The notes under the pieces: model-generated
Seen by the model: the letters and a program-made list of their open reading frames with translations, nothing else
The model's database searches: none
What the model was told of the DNA's origin: nothing
Program-made: the position numbers and the translations under genes
Source of the DNA: DAOUGC01 sp034429695
Lineage (GTDB): Bacteria > Chloroflexota > Anaerolineae > Anaerolineales > Anaerolineaceae
NCBI GenBank assembly: GCA_034429695.1
Contig: DAOUGC010000087.1
Coordinates: 1 to 41,092 of the forward strand
DNA length: 41,092 bases
Direction: 5' to 3'
In this document: positions 16,216 to 23,800 of the stretch, one piece after another
How the letters are laid out: every line of letters starts with the position of its first letter
How positions within the stretch are numbered: the stretch's first letter is position 1

Positions 16216-16824
16216 CTAGACCTCCATGATCTCTTTTTGCTTGCGCTCGGCGACGGCTTCCACCTGGGCAATATAGCGGTCGGTCAGTTTCTGCAATTCT
16301 TCCTCGCCGGCTTTGCGATCATCCTCAGCCACCAGTTTCTCGTGTTCAAAATCGCGCAGGTCCTTGATCAGGTCGCGACGCACATTGCGGATGGCGACGC
16401 GGGCTTCCTCGGCGCGGTTGTGCACCAGCTTCACCAGGTCGCGGCGGCGCTCCTCAGTGAGGGGCGGCAGGTTCAGGCGAATGGCTTTGCCGTCGTTGTT
16501 GGGGGTCAGGCCCAGTTCAGATGCCAGGATGGCGCGTTCGATGCCTTTGAGGGTGGCAGGGTCAAACGGGCGGATCATGATCTGGCGTGGTTCGGGGATG
16601 CTGATGGTGGCAAGCTGGTTGAGCGGGGTAGGCGCGCCGTAGTATTCCACGTGCAGGCGCTCCACCAGTGCGGGTGAGGCGCGGCCTGTACGAATGCCGG
16701 AAAGGTCTTCCTCAAACGATTGGATGGCGCCCTTCATGCGGCTTTCAGCGTCGCGCATGAGGTCCTTGATCACGGAAAGGTCGGCGTTACCGCTTGATTT
16801 TGCGTGCTGTTCACGATCGGCCAT
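16216..16824 (-). CDS. frr: Ribosome recycling factor
   Basis: Splits post-termination ribosomes with EF-G. The 202-residue protein has the family core MKGAIQSFEEDLSGIRTGRA, LNQLATISIPEPRQIMIRPF and LNLPPLTEERRRDLVKLV. The N-terminus carries roughly 15 extra residues compared with the usual ~185-residue RRF. pyrH, tsf and rpsB, the common upstream neighbours, are absent; instead a HEAT-repeat gene precedes it by 236 bp. No convincing promoter or RNA was found in that gap beyond an AT-rich stretch near 16865-16900. Confidence 0.95.
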   Translation of the reverse strand: MADREQHAKSSGNADLSVIKDLMRDAESRMKGAIQSFEEDLSGIRTGRASPALVERLHVEYYGAPTPLNQLATISIPEPRQIMIRPFDPATLKGIERAILASELGLTPNNDGKAIRLNLPPLTEERRRDLVKLVHNRAEEARVAIRNVRRDLIKDLRDFEHEKLVAEDDRKAGEEELQKLTDRYIAQVEAVAERKQKEIMEV

Positions 16825-17060
16825 GGTTGCATCCTGTAGAAGAAGATGTGGGTTTATACGTTCACTGGTTTAAGCATACCTTAACTTGTTAAAAAAAGCC
16901 ATATTGGAAAAGGTGCCCCGCTGAGGACGGATTGGGGGCACGAATTTGACGGATGCTGGAGACCGGTGCTGTTTCTGCCGCCATCCATGAGTGGGGAATG
17001 AAGGGCTGAACCATCCTGATGGTGTCTGGATTTGTGCGGTGCTCAACTCCATAAAACGGG

Positions 17061-18461
17061 TCAGACCGAGGTAAATTTTCTCTCGGCCAGTTGGGTGGCC
17101 GGACTGTGAGGAACAAGGCTGATGAGAGCCTCGCGGGCTGCCCCGGCTACAGGATAAACGTGGATCTCCTCTTCCTCGGCTTCACGGCCATCACCGCCGT
17201 ACATGGTGGGTAAATGACGTTTGACTTTGTAACTGTAGTCATTATCCAGCAGGCTTGCCAGGTTTTCCTGCACCAGGATTGCATCCAGATGGTGTTGCAC
17301 AGCAAACCGGATTGCATTTTCAAGCGCGTTTGGATCATCGGTTTGGGTCATTTCAAGATATTGCTCCACCAATGGTTGCATTTCCTTTAATTTGCGATAG
17401 CGTTCAAGCGCCCGGTAAGCAGTGAATACCAGTCGTTCATGTGTAAAGAAGCTGTCTATTCGCTCACATTGATCGGGCATGCGGCGGGCAATATCCCACA
17501 AGATCTCAGAAACAAAAAGCTTTGTGTCCTCATACGAATCCATTGACATCAGCAGAACCTTGATGGACTCCGGGCCTGCATCCACAAGCAGATGATAGAT
17601 GACGGTTGTGTGTTCCCATCCGTATCCATTCTTGTAACAATCGAGCAATGACCATACACCATCCATTGGGTTCAGCCGCAGGTAAAGGCTTGCGGCCTGA
17701 AAAAAGTCTGGTTTTCCCGGGGCTGGATGGTTAACAATAAACTGGCGCAGAACAGGTCCGGCATCGAACCCCAGCCTGGCAAGCTCATCCCACTGGCGGG
17801 CCGCCAGCCAGAAACGCGGTGTGAGTGCATCACCTGCGGGGGGCCGCCAGCCGGCTGAATGGAGTGCGCCCATCAGTTTTTCCTGCTCTGATTGTGGCAG
17901 CCGGGTTATTTGCGCAGCAACCTCTGCACCAGCGGGAAATTCTTTGAGGGTGCTCATCAGTTCAATGATCTGGGAACGGAGTTCAGTGGGTAGTTCCGGA
18001 CGTGTAAGGGTTTCCAACAACCTCAAAGCCGTGGTTTGTGATAGGCACCCACCAGTGCGGGCGGCAATCAGACGCGCAACCCGGTATCGTACCAGATCGT
18101 TTGGGGCAGCCATTAATTGAGTGAGCAGCTCAATGGTGTGATCATCAAAATGGGAAGCGATCTCTGACATTTCAAGGATATTCAACCCTTCCACCTGTTC
18201 CCGGGTGGGTATGTCTTTTTTGGAGAGCAAATGCTCCAGGATCGCCCTGACAGCTTGCGGTTCGCCCAACTCACCCAGAGCCTGCATGGCATGGGCGCGC
18301 ACGGTGCTGTCCGGATATTTCAGTGCGGCGATCAACCGATCCATCTGTTTTTTGTCTTTGAGGCGGGAAATGTTGGGTTTGCGTCCAAACCACGCAGCGA
18401 CGGCAAACGTAAATGCCATGAGGATGACAATTGCCAGACAGAAGATGTCAAGCGGCTTCAT
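17061..18461 (-). CDS. Membrane-anchored HEAT-repeat protein
   Basis: Function unknown. The 466-residue protein begins with one membrane helix (IFCLAIVILMAFTFAVAAWF, about 5-24). A soluble helical-repeat domain follows, clearest at RLIAALKYPDSTVRAHAMQA with LGELGEPQAVRAIL, a HEAT pair; HEAT folds usually bind proteins. The N-terminal block PNISRL...ALGELG and a later GWRP segment recur in the protein at 31131-31988 (PNISKM...ALGRLK, GWKP), so the two are paralogues. The ATG at 18461 has AAGGAAAG upstream; a TTG at 18482 is less likely. It is not clearly co-transcribed with frr. Confidence 0.8.
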   Translation of the reverse strand: MKPLDIFCLAIVILMAFTFAVAAWFGRKPNISRLKDKKQMDRLIAALKYPDSTVRAHAMQALGELGEPQAVRAILEHLLSKKDIPTREQVEGLNILEMSEIASHFDDHTIELLTQLMAAPNDLVRYRVARLIAARTGGCLSQTTALRLLETLTRPELPTELRSQIIELMSTLKEFPAGAEVAAQITRLPQSEQEKLMGALHSAGWRPPAGDALTPRFWLAARQWDELARLGFDAGPVLRQFIVNHPAPGKPDFFQAASLYLRLNPMDGVWSLLDCYKNGYGWEHTTVIYHLLVDAGPESIKVLLMSMDSYEDTKLFVSEILWDIARRMPDQCERIDSFFTHERLVFTAYRALERYRKLKEMQPLVEQYLEMTQTDDPNALENAIRFAVQHHLDAILVQENLASLLDNDYSYKVKRHLPTMYGGDGREAEEEEIHVYPVAGAAREALISLVPHSPATQLAERKFTSV

Positions 18462-18778
18462 AATCTTTCCTTTCGCTTCCAAAGGACATGCAAGATACTG
18501 TTCATGTGATTATATATCCACTAACAAAAGTCGGGTTGGTGCGTTTTGCTTCATTCACTGATGGTCATCCGATATCGGTTCCGGTTTTCCACCCGATCGT
18601 GAGGGGCCCGCCATGAATGCAAAAAAATTTTCATCTGTGTTTTATGGCACATTGCGGGGGGAATCTGTAAAATAATCATGCCCTGACAGGCGGGTTGTTT
18701 CATTAAAATCAGAAACCAAAATACACTTACCGTTGTCAACGGTCATGCCATTATCCAATGGACAAGGGAAAGTTCATC
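18462..18778. other. Intergenic region between divergent HEAT and sortase-fusion genes
   Basis: 317 bp that are AT-richer than the surroundings. A minus-strand TATAAT (18514-18509) could serve the HEAT gene but lacks a good -35. No strong plus-strand promoter is evident for the secreted protein. No ORF with a ribosome site, RNA gene or repeat was recognised. Confidence 0.5.
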
Positions 18779-20983
18779 ATGCTGAAATATCTTCGCCGCA
18801 TCATCGTGATCGTCGCCATTTTGATGGTCCTGCTGTCACATGCACCGATGGCGCAGGCAGCGCCGCTTGCACAGAGTATCAACTCCAGTGGAGGCAATCC
18901 GAAGGAGGCTGCCGGACATCCCCTGCCGGGCATTGGGAGTGATCCGTGCGCTCCCATTGTGGTCAGCAATACCAATAACAGCGGCCCCGGTTCGCTGCGT
19001 CAGGCGATGGTGGACATTTGTGCTGGCGGGACGATCACATTCGATGCGGCGCTTTCCGGGATGACGATTGCTCTGGCTTCGTCGTTGTCACCCGCCCAGG
19101 AAATGACCATTGACGGCTCGGCGCTGGCAAGCCCGATCACAATCAGCGGGGACACGGATAATGATGGCACGGGCAATGTGCGCGTTTTTTACATCTCCAC
19201 AGGCCTGACGGTCAACCTGATCGGGTTGAGGATTACCAAAGGGAATAGTTCATCAGGGAGCGGCGGTGGCATATTAAATGGGGGTACGTTGACGGTGACG
19301 GAGTGCACCATTTTTGACAATACCACCCGCATGTACGGCGGCGGAATTTCCAACTCGGGGTTACTTGAAGTGAGAGACAGCACCATTTCGGGAAATTCCG
19401 CAACCCGTTTTTATGGCGGCGGGATATATAACATTGGAACCCTGGTGATGATCAATGGTTCTGTGGAGAACAACCTGGCTGAGTCCAGGGGCGGCGGCAT
19501 CGCCAACTCCGGACCGCTCACCCTGACGGATAGTACGCTGACAGGGAACAGCACCCGAACCATGATCGGCCTGGGTGGAGGTTTGTTTAGCGATGCAACC
19601 GGTGGAACGGTGACGGTGACGAATTCCACCATCTCTGGCAATTCCGCGTATGCCGGGGGCGGTATGTATATTATCGGTACATTATCGCTGGCAAGGAGCA
19701 CCCTGACGGGCAACACGGCACACGGAGGGGGTGGGCTGGTCATTTCCACTGGGGCAACGGCAACTGTGACAAACAGCACCTTTGCAGGGAATTCAGGTAC
19801 CAGCTCCTTGAATGGCGGCGGCGGTATTTTTAATGAAGGCAGCCTGACGGTGAATAACAGCACATTTTCGGGAAATGCTGCAACCACTGGCGCAGCCATT
19901 CGCGTGGTTGGGAGTGGAACGGCAACTGTTTCCAACACCATCATCGCCAACAGCCAGAACGGTGGCAACTGCAATGGCCCGATCATTGATCATGGACATA
20001 ATCTGCAGTTTGGGGGGCTGGTTGCCGTTTCGTGCGGGGTGACCATTCCAAGCGGAGATCCAAATCTGGCGGCGCTGGCTGACTACGGCGGTCCCACCCG
20101 CTCCATGGAACTGCAAACAGGGTCGGCGGCGATTGATGCCGGTGATGATGACACCTGTGAAGCGGTTGATCAGCGCGGTATTTCGCGTCCTCATGGCGTC
20201 CATTGTGATATTGGCGCTTTTGAATGGGCTGACCTCGAGGTGACTTACCATGCAAACGGCGCCACCAGCGGAACGGTTCCCCAGACGCAGGTCAAGGTTG
20301 TGGGTGAGGATTTGACCCTGGCGCAAAACACGGGCAATCTGGCTCGCCGGGGGTATGTTTTTGGCGGCTGGAACACGCAGGCGGATGGGCTTGGTGGGCA
20401 TTATGACGCCGGAGCCACCTATACCCTCGACGCAGGGTTGGCGCTGTATGCCGAGTGGAGCCAGGTGACAGCGCTGCCTGCCACCGGTTTTGCCCCGGGC
20501 AGAGTGACTGCGCTGGAGGTACAGCCGCAGGAGAAGATTTTTACCGATTTGGGGAGCCTGTGGCTGGAGATCCCACAACTGGGGGTGGAGATGCCCATCG
20601 TGGGCGTGCCGCTGTTGGGGGATGAATGGGATGTAAGCTGGCTGGGAAGCAGCGCCGGATGGCTGGAAGGTTCGGCGTACCCCACCTGGCAGGGCAACTC
20701 GGTGGTCACCGGGCATGTGTGGAACGCCGATAACACCCCAGGACCCTTTCGCCATCTTGACACCCTGAGGTGGGGTGACCGGGTGATTGTGCACCTGGGC
20801 GGTGGGGAGTATATCTACGAGGTGCGCAGGGTGCTGGAGGTGTCGCCGACGAAGGTGAGCACAATGATGCAGCATGAAGAGCAGGCATGGCTGACGCTGG
20901 TGACCTGCAAGGGGTATGACGGGCAGAAGGACGAATACCGCTTGCGCACACTGGTGCGGGCTGTGCTGGTGGAAGTGAAGTAG
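18779..20983 (+). CDS. Secreted beta-helix protein with LPATG motif fused to a sortase domain
   Basis: A 734-residue surface protein. Domains in order: signal peptide (about 1-29, end MAQA-AP); a CSLREL-like entry (NNSGPGSLRQAM); a right-handed parallel beta-helix of recurring GGG-x-x-N...TVTNSTxSGNSA units (about 130-420); a choice-of-anchor-Q-type closing region (GSAAIDAGDDDTCEAVDQRG...DIGAFEW); one InlB-type repeat (VTYHANGATSG...YVFGGWNTQ); LPATG (566-570); and a sortase domain with His646 (VVTGHV), Cys710 (LVTCKGYD) and Arg721/723 as likely catalytic residues. There is no C-terminal membrane helix. The ATG at 18779 is preferred over 18758 because AAGGGAAAG precedes it. Beta-helix units suggest adhesion or polysaccharide binding. 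Confidence 0.88.
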   Translation: MLKYLRRIIVIVAILMVLLSHAPMAQAAPLAQSINSSGGNPKEAAGHPLPGIGSDPCAPIVVSNTNNSGPGSLRQAMVDICAGGTITFDAALSGMTIALASSLSPAQEMTIDGSALASPITISGDTDNDGTGNVRVFYISTGLTVNLIGLRITKGNSSSGSGGGILNGGTLTVTECTIFDNTTRMYGGGISNSGLLEVRDSTISGNSATRFYGGGIYNIGTLVMINGSVENNLAESRGGGIANSGPLTLTDSTLTGNSTRTMIGLGGGLFSDATGGTVTVTNSTISGNSAYAGGGMYIIGTLSLARSTLTGNTAHGGGGLVISTGATATVTNSTFAGNSGTSSLNGGGGIFNEGSLTVNNSTFSGNAATTGAAIRVVGSGTATVSNTIIANSQNGGNCNGPIIDHGHNLQFGGLVAVSCGVTIPSGDPNLAALADYGGPTRSMELQTGSAAIDAGDDDTCEAVDQRGISRPHGVHCDIGAFEWADLEVTYHANGATSGTVPQTQVKVVGEDLTLAQNTGNLARRGYVFGGWNTQADGLGGHYDAGATYTLDAGLALYAEWSQVTALPATGFAPGRVTALEVQPQEKIFTDLGSLWLEIPQLGVEMPIVGVPLLGDEWDVSWLGSSAGWLEGSAYPTWQGNSVVTGHVWNADNTPGPFRHLDTLRWGDRVIVHLGGGEYIYEVRRVLEVSPTKVSTMMQHEEQAWLTLVTCKGYDGQKDEYRLRTLVRAVLVEVK

Positions 20984-21006
20984 AAACGTTCGGATCAGAC
21001 AGTGGA

Positions 21007-21037
21007 GACCCTCAAGTCAGCGGCTTGAGGGTCTTTT
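21007..21037 (+). terminator. Terminator after the sortase-fusion gene
   Basis: A 10-bp perfect stem GACCCTCAAG / CTTGAGGGTC (21007-21016 and 21024-21033), a 7-nt loop and TTTT, 23 bp past the stop codon. Confidence 0.9.
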
Positions 21038-21159
21038 ATTACAACGAATGAGGGGGAGTATCAGGCGGCCATCGGATTTTTTGAAAACTGTGTCTCACCC
21101 TGCACAGCAACTGGAATGCCTTTGCCGCTTATGGTAAACTTTTAATGTTGCACTATTTG

Positions 21160-21173
21160 GGTGATTAATCACC
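21160..21173. promoter_or_regulatory. Candidate operator upstream of the 2-oxoacid dehydrogenase operon
   Basis: A 14-bp perfect palindrome, GGTGATTAATCACC, 42 bp before the E1 alpha start and about 20 bp after a possible -10 (TAAACT, 21135-21140). The position fits a repressor site. No regulator gene lies next to it, so the binding protein is unknown. Confidence 0.45.
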
Positions 21174-21215
21174 GCAAACAAATTAGACAGGGCAGGATCA
21201 GAGGAGGAAATCAAG

Positions 21216-22199
21216 ATGCCCTTGACCAAGGACGACATGCGTGAAATGTATTGGATGATGCTGCTCGCCCGGAGGACCGACGAGCGCGCCTGGGTGTTGC
21301 ACCGCCAGGGGCGCATTGCTTTTCATATCTCCGGCATCGGGCACGAGGCAGCCCAGGTGGGGGCGGCGTTTGCGCTCAGGCGCGGGCACGACTGGGTGAC
21401 GCCCTATTACCGCGACCTGGCTTTAATGATCAGCATGGGTTATACCCCGCGCGACTTTATGCTGGCGTTGATGGGCAAGCGCGAAAACCGCGATTCTGGC
21501 GGGCGGCAAATGCCGTCGCACTGGAGCCTGAAGGACGCCAATGTGGTCAGCCATTCTGCGCCGGTGGCCACCCAGGCCCCGCACGCTTCGGGCATCGGCC
21601 TGGCGATCAAGCTGATGGGGCACGACCGGGTGGTGCTGACCACCATCGGCGAGGGTTCCACCTCACAGGGTGAGTGGTACGAGGCGGTCAACTGGGCTGC
21701 CATTCACCAGCTTCCGGTGGTTTTCCTGGTGCAGAACAACGAGTACGCCATTTCGGTGCGCGCCGAGAAGCAGATGGCGGTCAAGAGCGCCGCTGACAAA
21801 GCCTGCGGTCTGGGGCTGGACGGGCGCATGGTGGACGGCACGGATGTGTTCGCGGTTTATGAGACCGTGCGCAGCGCGGTTGAAAACGCCCGCGCCGGCA
21901 AGGGGCCTGCGGTGATCGAGGCGCGCGCTTACCGCATCACTCCGCATTCATCCGACGATGATGACCGCACTTACCGCAGCCGCGAGGAGGTGGAGGAGCA
22001 CAAGAAGCGCGACCCGCTGCTGGTGGCGCGCGATCAACTGGAGCGGGCTGGCATCATCACCCCCAAACAGGTGGATGAAATGGAGGCACGCGCCAAGCAA
22101 ATGGTGGATGAAGCCGTGCACGATGCGGAAAAGGCCCCCTATCCGGATGAATCTGAAGGTTCTTACCCCGTCTATGCTGAGGAGGTGCGCCGTGGCTGA
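21216..22199 (+). CDS. 2-oxoacid dehydrogenase E1 component, alpha subunit
   Basis: Thiamine-diphosphate-dependent decarboxylase subunit, 327 residues. The TPP/Mg motif is GEGSTSQGEWYEAVNWAAIH ending in NNEYAIS. YYRDLALMISMGYTPRDFML and GGRQMPSHWS resemble branched-chain 2-oxoacid (2-oxoisovalerate) dehydrogenase E1 alpha more than the pyruvate enzyme, though substrate cannot be fixed from sequence. A strong GAGGAGG precedes the ATG. It overlaps E1 beta by 8 nt. It is the first gene of a four-subunit operon, with a palindromic operator candidate upstream. Confidence 0.92.
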   Translation: MPLTKDDMREMYWMMLLARRTDERAWVLHRQGRIAFHISGIGHEAAQVGAAFALRRGHDWVTPYYRDLALMISMGYTPRDFMLALMGKRENRDSGGRQMPSHWSLKDANVVSHSAPVATQAPHASGIGLAIKLMGHDRVVLTTIGEGSTSQGEWYEAVNWAAIHQLPVVFLVQNNEYAISVRAEKQMAVKSAADKACGLGLDGRMVDGTDVFAVYETVRSAVENARAGKGPAVIEARAYRITPHSSDDDDRTYRSREEVEEHKKRDPLLVARDQLERAGIITPKQVDEMEARAKQMVDEAVHDAEKAPYPDESEGSYPVYAEEVRRG

Positions 22200-23175
22200 A
22201 AAAACCATGATCGAAGCCATCCGCGAGGCGATGGATGAGGAACTGGGGCTGGATGAGCGCGTGTTCATTGTCGGTGAAGACGTGGGCAAGCGCGGCGGGG
22301 TGTTCCGCGCCACCATGGGGCTGTTCGACAAGTACGGCGGCGACCGGGTGATCGACTCGCCGCTGGCGGAGCTTTCCATCGTCGGCGTGGGCATCGGCGC
22401 GGCGCTGTACGGTATGCGCCCGATCTGCGAGATCCAGTTTGCCGATTTCATCTACCCTGCCTTCAACCAGATCGTGTCCGAAGCTGCCAAGATGTGCTAC
22501 CGCTCCAATGGCGATTGGACCGTGCCGATGGTGATCCGCGCGCCGTACGGTGCGGGCATCGGTGGTGGGCTGTATCATTCACAGTCGATTGAGGCGTTCT
22601 TTACGCACGTGCCTGGCTTGAAGGTGGTCGTGCCGTCCAATCCGGCGGATGCCAAGGGGCTGCTCAAGGCAGCCGTGCGTGACCCCAACCCGGTGTTGTA
22701 CCTTGAGCCCAAGAAGGGTTACCGCCTGATCCGCGGGGAGGTTCCGGAGGGTGAGGTGCTCACGCCCATCGGGCCAGCGAAGGTCACGCGCGAAGGCAGC
22801 GATGTGTCGGTATTTGCCTACGGCATGATGCATTATTACGCCCTGCAGGCGGCTGAAACGCTGGCCTCGGATGGCATCGACGTTGAGGTGGTGGATTTGC
22901 GTACCCTGTATCCGGTGGATCGCGAGACGATCCTGGCTTCGGTGCGCAAGACCAGCAAGGCGCTGGTGGTGCACGAGGATAACCTGACCGGTGGCTACGG
23001 TGCAGAAATCGCCGCGACAATCGCCGAGCACGCTTTCACCGACCTGGACGCGCCCGTGCGCCGCCTGGCCGGACCGGATGTGCCCGCCGTGCCCTTCAGC
23101 CACCCGCTGCAGGACTGGTTCATGGTCAGCCCGGAGAAAATCGTGCGGGCGGTGAGGGAGTTGGTCGGTTATTAG
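22192..23175 (+). CDS. 2-oxoacid dehydrogenase E1 component, beta subunit
   Basis: Partner of E1 alpha; together they form the alpha2beta2 decarboxylase. The 327-residue product starts at GTG 22192, inside the end of E1 alpha and directly after GAGGAGGTGCGCC. Family landmarks are VFIVGEDVGKRGGVFRATMG, DSPLAELSIVGVGIGAALYG, QFADFIYPAFNQI and the C-terminal transketolase-C segment (VVDLRTLYPVDRETI). The length is normal for the family. After its stop the operon is interrupted by the repeat-bounded four-helix-bundle gene before E2. Confidence 0.95.
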   Translation: MAEKTMIEAIREAMDEELGLDERVFIVGEDVGKRGGVFRATMGLFDKYGGDRVIDSPLAELSIVGVGIGAALYGMRPICEIQFADFIYPAFNQIVSEAAKMCYRSNGDWTVPMVIRAPYGAGIGGGLYHSQSIEAFFTHVPGLKVVVPSNPADAKGLLKAAVRDPNPVLYLEPKKGYRLIRGEVPEGEVLTPIGPAKVTREGSDVSVFAYGMMHYYALQAAETLASDGIDVEVVDLRTLYPVDRETILASVRKTSKALVVHEDNLTGGYGAEIAATIAEHAFTDLDAPVRRLAGPDVPAVPFSHPLQDWFMVSPEKIVRAVRELVGY

Positions 23176-23190
23176 GAATACGTCAGAAGC

Positions 23191-23784
23191 AGGTGGTAGG
23201 TGGTAGGAAGTAGGTAGTAGGTAGTTGGGAGAGCAGATGATTATGATGGATAATGAATGCAGAAAGTAAAAAATCCATTAGTCAAATGGTCAGACAGGTG
23301 GCGTATGGAAAAAGAACCGGATAAATTGTCCAGAAATTACCGCGATCTGTGGGTATGGCAAAAAAGCATCCAATTTACCAGGCAGATTTACCAGGCGACA
23401 TCTGGATTTCCCACCAGCGAGTGTTATGGATTAACCTCCCAATTGCGCCGGGCTGCAGTTTCAATACCCTCCAATATTGCGGAGGGTCAGGCGCGGGGAC
23501 AGGTTGGGGATTTCATACGATTCTTGAATATGGCAAAAGGCTCACTGGCTGAAGTGGATACTCAACTGGAAATCGCCAAAGAGTTGGGGTATTTGGGACC
23601 ATTGGATGCCACCCAGCTTCAGGAAACATCAATGGAGATCCGCCGCATGTTGTTTGGCCTGATTGAGTATTTACAAAATCAGCGGTTGGTGCGAGAACCA
23701 GATTCTGATTACTCCCCAATAGTTGATCCTTCCGTTGAGTATTGACCTGTTTTTACTACCTACCACCTACTGTCTACTACCTAC
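23191..23784. mobile_element. Putative repeat-bounded element carrying a four-helix-bundle gene
   Basis: The left arm (23191-23230) is a purine-rich run of AGGTGGTAGG / GTAGGTAGTAGG words. The right arm (23755-23784) is its pyrimidine-rich counterpart; its reverse complement starts GTAGGTAGTAGAC and contains AGTAGGTGGTAGG. The arms are therefore imperfect inverted repeats enclosing a single AT-richer gene. It lies exactly between the E1 beta stop and the E2 ribosome site, splitting an operon that is usually contiguous. No target-site duplication was recognised. Mobility is inferred from the layout and from similar gene-less segments at 26711-26840 and 12341-12556. Confidence 0.6.
23305..23745 (+). 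CDS. Four-helix-bundle protein (S23/IVP family)
   Basis: A 146-residue protein of the family first seen in intervening sequences of 23S rRNA genes, which also includes relatives of the Avd accessory protein of diversity-generating retroelements. The hallmark is clear: LWVWQKSIQFTRQIYQATSG, FPTSECYGLTSQLRRAAVSI and PSNIAEGQARG, with four helices predicted. Members form pentamers and may bind nucleic acid; a biochemical role is not established here. The start is uncertain: ATG 23305 gives the usual length, ATG 23257 would add 16 residues, and neither has a strong ribosome site. The gene is visibly AT-richer than its operon neighbours, suggesting acquisition. No reverse transcriptase is nearby. 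Confidence 0.88.
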   Translation: MEKEPDKLSRNYRDLWVWQKSIQFTRQIYQATSGFPTSECYGLTSQLRRAAVSIPSNIAEGQARGQVGDFIRFLNMAKGSLAEVDTQLEIAKELGYLGPLDATQLQETSMEIRRMLFGLIEYLQNQRLVREPDSDYSPIVDPSVEY

Positions 23785-23800
23785 ACAAGAGGAACAACCA

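Noticed and set aside
16825..17060. Small gene or RNA between frr and the HEAT gene
   Set aside because: Only minus-strand frames without ribosome sites, and a weak 6-bp hairpin (ACCATC/GATGGT near 17011), were seen.
19793..20875. Minus-strand frame of 360 codons opposite the sortase-fusion gene
   Set aside because: The plus strand encodes recognisable beta-helix and sortase motifs in this stretch; the antisense translation has none.
23191..23784. Diversity-generating retroelement, because the four-helix-bundle family includes Avd
   Set aside because: No reverse transcriptase and no template/variable repeat pair were found nearby; family membership alone does not make a DGR.
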